Part shown: piece by piece, positions 5,217-7,335 of the stretch | Layout: every line of letters starts with the position of its first letter | How positions within the stretch are numbered: position 1 is the first letter of the stretch | Source of the DNA: Chloroflexota bacterium | GTDB taxonomy: Bacteria; Chloroflexota; UBA6077; JACCZL01 | DNA length: 7,335 bases | Reading direction: 5' to 3' | NCBI GenBank assembly: GCA_020845495.1 | Contig: JADLFM010000194.1 | Span: forward strand, 1 to 7,335 | The notes under the pieces: generated by a model | Databases searched by the model: none | What the model was told of the DNA's origin: nothing | What the model saw: the letters and a program-made list of their open reading frames with translations, nothing else | Position numbers and translations under genes: made by a program

Positions 5217-6152
5217 GTGAACGCGAACCCACCCACCGGCGACATCTTCGGCAGCGTCGGGAGCGAGGGCCTCAAGGTCGCGGGCGTTGTCGGCGTCGTC
5301 ATGCTCGCACCGATGCTCTTCGTGATGGCCGCGCTTGGCGGCACTCCGGGCATCGCCCAGTCTCCAGTTTCCGCCGCGGCGCTCACCGAGATTCCTGCCG
5401 AGCACCTCGCTGTCATGCAACAGGTTGCAGCTGCGACGGGCGTCCCCTGGCAGGTCCTGGCGGCCATCGCCAAGGTCGAGTCGGGCTTCGGCGCGAACAT
5501 GGGCCCGAGCTCGGCCGGCGCCCTCGGATACTGCCAGTTCATGCCGGCGACCTGGGCCCATTACGGCGTTGATGGCGACGGCGACGGTGTGGCCGACCCG
5601 TTCAACTACCACGACTGCCTGCCCGCCGCTGCCCATCTCCTCCTCAACAGCGGAGCGCCCGGTGACCTCCGCAGCGCGCTCTACGCGTACAACCACTCCT
5701 GGTCCTACGTGGACCACGTCCTCAGCATCGCCACCAGCTACGGCTACCTGGACCCGGCGGGCATCCGAGCCCAGGCGGTCGCGCTCGCGCGATCCCGGCT
5801 CGGACTGCCGTATGTCTGGGGCGCGGCGGGGCCGGAGAGCTTCGACTGTAGCGGCCTGACGCAGTGGGTCTACGCCCAGCTCGGCATCTCCCTGCCGCGC
5901 ACATCGCAGGCGCAGTTCAACGCGACGATGCCCGTGGCGCTCGAGTTCCTCCAGCCGGGCGACCTCCTCTTCTACGAGGACACCTACCCCTCGCACGAAC
6001 GCATAACCCACGTCGGCATCTACGCCGGGAACGGCGTCGTGATCATGGCCACACAGCCCGGCGAGTTCGTGAAAGAGGTGTCGCTGGACAACCCCTACTG
6101 GGCCAGGCATTTCGCCAGTGCCGGTCGCCCGGTGAAAGCACCGATCGCATGA
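5217..6152 (+). CDS. Bifunctional cell-wall hydrolase: lytic transglycosylase + NlpC/P60 (VirB1-like)
   Basis: Membrane-anchored, 311-residue peptidoglycan hydrolase that likely opens the wall for the T4SS, as VirB1 does in Gram-negatives and Tn916 Orf14/CwlT does in Gram-positives. A single N-terminal helix (about 20-40) places the rest outside. The transglycosylase domain (about 60-175) has AKVESGFG with catalytic Glu88, then SSAGALGYCQFMPATW, DGDGDGVADPFNYHDC and ALYAYNHSWSYVDHV. The NlpC/P60 domain (about 182-305) has FDCSGL (nucleophile Cys211) and THVGIYAGNG (His265). The third catalytic position, 12 residues after the His, is Met277 rather than the usual His/Asn/Gln/Glu. The start is GTG 5217 with AAGGAGG five bases upstream. 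ATG 5097 would give an untypical 40-residue extension inside the upstream gene. The TGA stop overlaps the next gene's ATG (ATGA). Confidence 0.93.
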   Translation: MNANPPTGDIFGSVGSEGLKVAGVVGVVMLAPMLFVMAALGGTPGIAQSPVSAAALTEIPAEHLAVMQQVAAATGVPWQVLAAIAKVESGFGANMGPSSAGALGYCQFMPATWAHYGVDGDGDGVADPFNYHDCLPAAAHLLLNSGAPGDLRSALYAYNHSWSYVDHVLSIATSYGYLDPAGIRAQAVALARSRLGLPYVWGAAGPESFDCSGLTQWVYAQLGISLPRTSQAQFNATMPVALEFLQPGDLLFYEDTYPSHERITHVGIYAGNGVVIMATQPGEFVKEVSLDNPYWARHFASAGRPVKAPIA

Positions 6153-6667
6153 CCGGCGGCCGCGGACTGATGGTCATCCTCGGCGGCCTCGCGGCCACCC
6201 TGCTGGTGATCGCCATCGTGAGCGGCTGGCAGGGCGCGAACCGTCTCCGTGGCCAGGGCGAGGGTATGAGCGAGGTGGAGGAAGCTGCCCGCCTCTTCGT
6301 TGAGGCCTACGGGACCTTCGACTTTCGCGAGCCCACTGCCTACCGCGAGCGGCTGCTGAGCCTGAGCACCGGCGACGTACACGCTGCGGTCGCCGCCTCA
6401 CAGGTCGATCCGAGCGCTCTCGGCCAGCAGCAGACCATGACGACGGGCACGGTCTCGATCCAGGTCACCGCCTACTCCGACACCGAGGCAACCGTGTCAG
6501 CGACCACAGAGCAGACCCGGCGCGCCGTTGACTCGGCGACTGGACAGCTCCGCGAGCAGCGGCTCCGTCAGCACGTGACCTGCCGGCTCGTTCGCGTCGA
6601 CAGTCGCTGGCTCGTGACCGAGTTCCGGCTGCGGTCGGAAGAACCCCTTCAGAACACCGGCAGATAG
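6149..6667 (+). CDS. Single-pass NTF2-like protein, probable VirB8/TcpC-type T4SS component
   Basis: 172-residue protein with one N-terminal helix (about 7-25, LMVILGGLAATLLVIAIVSG) and a soluble domain outside the membrane. Residues about 41-160 follow an NTF2-like plan. A helix (SEVEEAARLFVEAYGTFDF), a second helical part with YRERLLSLSTGDV, then strands TGTVSIQVTAYS, EATVSATTEQTRR and LRQHVTCRLVRV, and finally RWLVTEFRLR. This matches the shape of VirB8 and Gram-positive TcpC/TraM, scaffold proteins of T4SS. No catalytic motif is seen, and sequence-level family evidence is weak; position in the operon supports the call. The ATG overlaps the upstream stop as ATGA and has no good Shine-Dalgarno, so translation probably depends on coupling. 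Longer in-frame starts upstream lie inside the hydrolase gene and are rejected. An alternative is an unrelated lipid- or substrate-binding NTF2-like protein. Confidence 0.8.
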   Translation: MTGGRGLMVILGGLAATLLVIAIVSGWQGANRLRGQGEGMSEVEEAARLFVEAYGTFDFREPTAYRERLLSLSTGDVHAAVAASQVDPSALGQQQTMTTGTVSIQVTAYSDTEATVSATTEQTRRAVDSATGQLREQRLRQHVTCRLVRVDSRWLVTEFRLRSEEPLQNTGR

Positions 6668-6676
6668 GAGGCCGAC

Positions 6677-6916
6677 GTGATGGAACAGATCAACACCCTC
6701 TTCGAGAACCTGCTCAACATCGGCATGGGCGTCGGCGCCGCCGTGGCCGCGTTCTTCGTGATGTGGGGAGCCTTCCTCTATATGAGCGCCGCCGGCAGTC
6801 CCCACCAGATGGAGCGCGGTAAGTCGGCGATCGTTAACGCCCTGATCGGCTTCTCGATCGTCCTGCTGGCCCGGGTGATCGCTGGGATGATCCAGGATTC
6901 GATTGGATCGCCGTAG
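6677..6916 (+). CDS. VirB2/TrbC-like T4SS pilin-type small membrane protein
   Basis: 79 residues from GTG 6677, or 78 from the adjacent ATG 6680; AGGAGG (6666-6671) sits 5 or 8 bases before them and overlaps the upstream TAG stop. Two membrane helices are seen (about 15-37, IGMGVGAAVAAFFVMWGAFLY, and 53-74, VNALIGFSIVLLARVIAGMI). They are joined by a short loop, SAAGSPHQMERGKSA, with the positive charges next to helix 2. The helix, G/S-x-P/Q loop with Lys/Arg, helix plan is that of VirB2/TrbC and the T4SS pilin family of monoderms, where the protein forms the pilus or a channel lining. No cleavable signal peptide precedes helix 1, unlike classical VirB2. Last gene of the operon and placed after the VirB6, hydrolase and VirB8-like genes, whereas VirB2 is usually near the front. 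Family call is by topology and context. Confidence 0.82.
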   Translation: MMEQINTLFENLLNIGMGVGAAVAAFFVMWGAFLYMSAAGSPHQMERGKSAIVNALIGFSIVLLARVIAGMIQDSIGSP

Positions 6917-6973
6917 CGATCCCATGAGCAGATCTGGCGCGGACCGTGGAGGAAGGAGAACTCGTCCCTGATG

Positions 6974-7020
6974 GTCGGCGGATGTTGCCGACAGGGTGCC
7001 TCCGCCTAGTGGCTGGAGCG
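6974..7020. terminator. Hairpin pair between convergent genes, possible terminator
   Basis: GTCGGC (6974-6979) and GCCGAC (6987-6992) form a perfect 6-bp stem with a 7-base loop. A second, bulged stem follows: GCCTCCGCC (6998-7006), loop TAGT, then GGC-t-GGAG-cg-GC. It lies between the pilin stop (6916) and the convergent gene's stop (7022), where a bidirectional terminator is expected. There is no T-run on either strand, so an intrinsic terminator of the classical type is not shown. Confidence 0.35.
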
Positions 7021-7021
7021 G

Positions 7022-7335
7022 CTAAATGTCGGACGCGTCGCCCAGCTCGTGCCACGGGAGGCGGCGGCGCAGGTGCTTCTCGAAGAGATGTGCGACAGTG
7101 CACCCCGTGAGGTTGCGCCGGATAAGCCTCCAGCGGTCGTTCACGGTGAGCCCAGGTGCCTCGGTCCATCCTCGGTAGCCGAACAGCTCCTCCTCTGCGT
7201 CCTCGATCGTCTTGCCGATGGCTTGGAAATGACTTTGCGTGTAGTGGACGTGCGCGTCCACCTCCGGCGCGAAGTGGACGTATGCGTCGTAGACCAGCGA
7301 TACAAGGGTGACAAGGAAGGCGCGACAGGCTGTTA
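7022..7335 (-). CDS. Hypothetical protein, C-terminal part only (N-terminus outside window)
   Basis: The minus-strand frame is open from the right edge to TAG at 7022-7024, giving the last 103 residues or so. G/C is strongly favoured at third codon positions, as in the neighbouring genes, which supports real coding. The visible part starts with a moderately hydrophobic piece (AFLVTLVSLVYDAYVHF). Then come His-rich VDAHVHYTQSHF, an acidic helix (KTIEDAEEELFGY), WTEAPGLTVNDRWRLIRRN and a basic helix (FEKHLRRRLPWHEL). I do not recognise the family. A GTG at 7261 could start a 79-residue protein, but the frame continues upstream without a stop and no Shine-Dalgarno precedes it, so an N-terminus outside the window is preferred. 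It converges on the T4SS operon and closes it on the right. Confidence 0.65.
   Translation of the reverse strand, partial: TACRAFLVTLVSLVYDAYVHFAPEVDAHVHYTQSHFQAIGKTIEDAEEELFGYRGWTEAPGLTVNDRWRLIRRNLTGCTVAHLFEKHLRRRLPWHELGDASDI

Noticed and set aside
4367..5542. Long minus-strand frame (391 codons) opposite the T4SS genes
   Set aside because: Antisense to two well-supported genes; composition is Arg/Asp/Gly/His-rich with no recognisable domain.
6924..7009. Two tiny frames after the pilin gene (ATG 6924, 15 codons; ATG 6971, 12 codons)
   Set aside because: No Shine-Dalgarno at a usable distance. The second frame runs through the 6974-6992 hairpin, and nothing distinguishes either from chance.

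Overview
The window is high-GC bacterial DNA. It carries three functional blocks and a partial gene at each edge. Two things suggest a monoderm-type, high-GC phylum: Chloroflexota first, Actinomycetota second. The Crp/Fnr protein has a Chloroflexota-like C-terminal half. The type IV secretion (T4SS) genes include a secreted or anchored wall hydrolase but no outer-membrane core proteins. This placement is inferred from protein style and is not proven.

Positions 1-2074 (minus strand) hold an almost complete MMPL/RND-superfamily transporter that runs off the left edge. It is divergent from a Crp/Fnr-family regulator (2185-2871, plus strand). The regulator appears to start at a GTG placed just after a -10 element, a layout typical of leaderless transcripts. 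A 477-base gene-free stretch follows. It ends in a perfect 16-bp TGTGA-N6-TCACA palindrome at 3276-3291. That palindrome lies exactly where a class II Crp/Fnr activator would sit (-41.5) relative to a plausible -10 element. Downstream is a small four-helix membrane protein (3349-3813, TTG start) with an HVHGN motif, resembling short relatives of haem-copper oxidase subunit I. A degenerate copy of the same box lies in the MMPL/regulator intergenic region. The simplest reading is a small Crp/Fnr regulon covering the transporter, the regulator and the membrane protein.

Positions 3974-6916 (plus strand) hold a tight four-gene operon of T4SS-type components. In order they are a TrbL/VirB6-like channel protein with an N-terminal signal peptide, a bifunctional lytic transglycosylase + NlpC/P60 wall hydrolase (VirB1-like), a single-pass NTF2-like protein (VirB8/TcpC-like) and a two-helix VirB2-like pilin. 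Stop codons overlap Shine-Dalgarno sequences or start codons at every junction, so the genes are probably translationally coupled. No VirB4, VirD4/TraG, VirB3 or relaxase is present. The block is closed on the right by a convergent partial gene of unknown function (7022-7335, minus strand). The cluster is therefore a fragment or a split, minimal secretion/conjugation set.

The most interesting items are the Crp-type box with its class II geometry, the leaderless regulator, the orphan membrane-protein target, the ATPase-less T4SS set, and the loss of the third catalytic residue in the NlpC/P60 domain. No tRNA, rRNA, CRISPR array or insertion sequence is visible.
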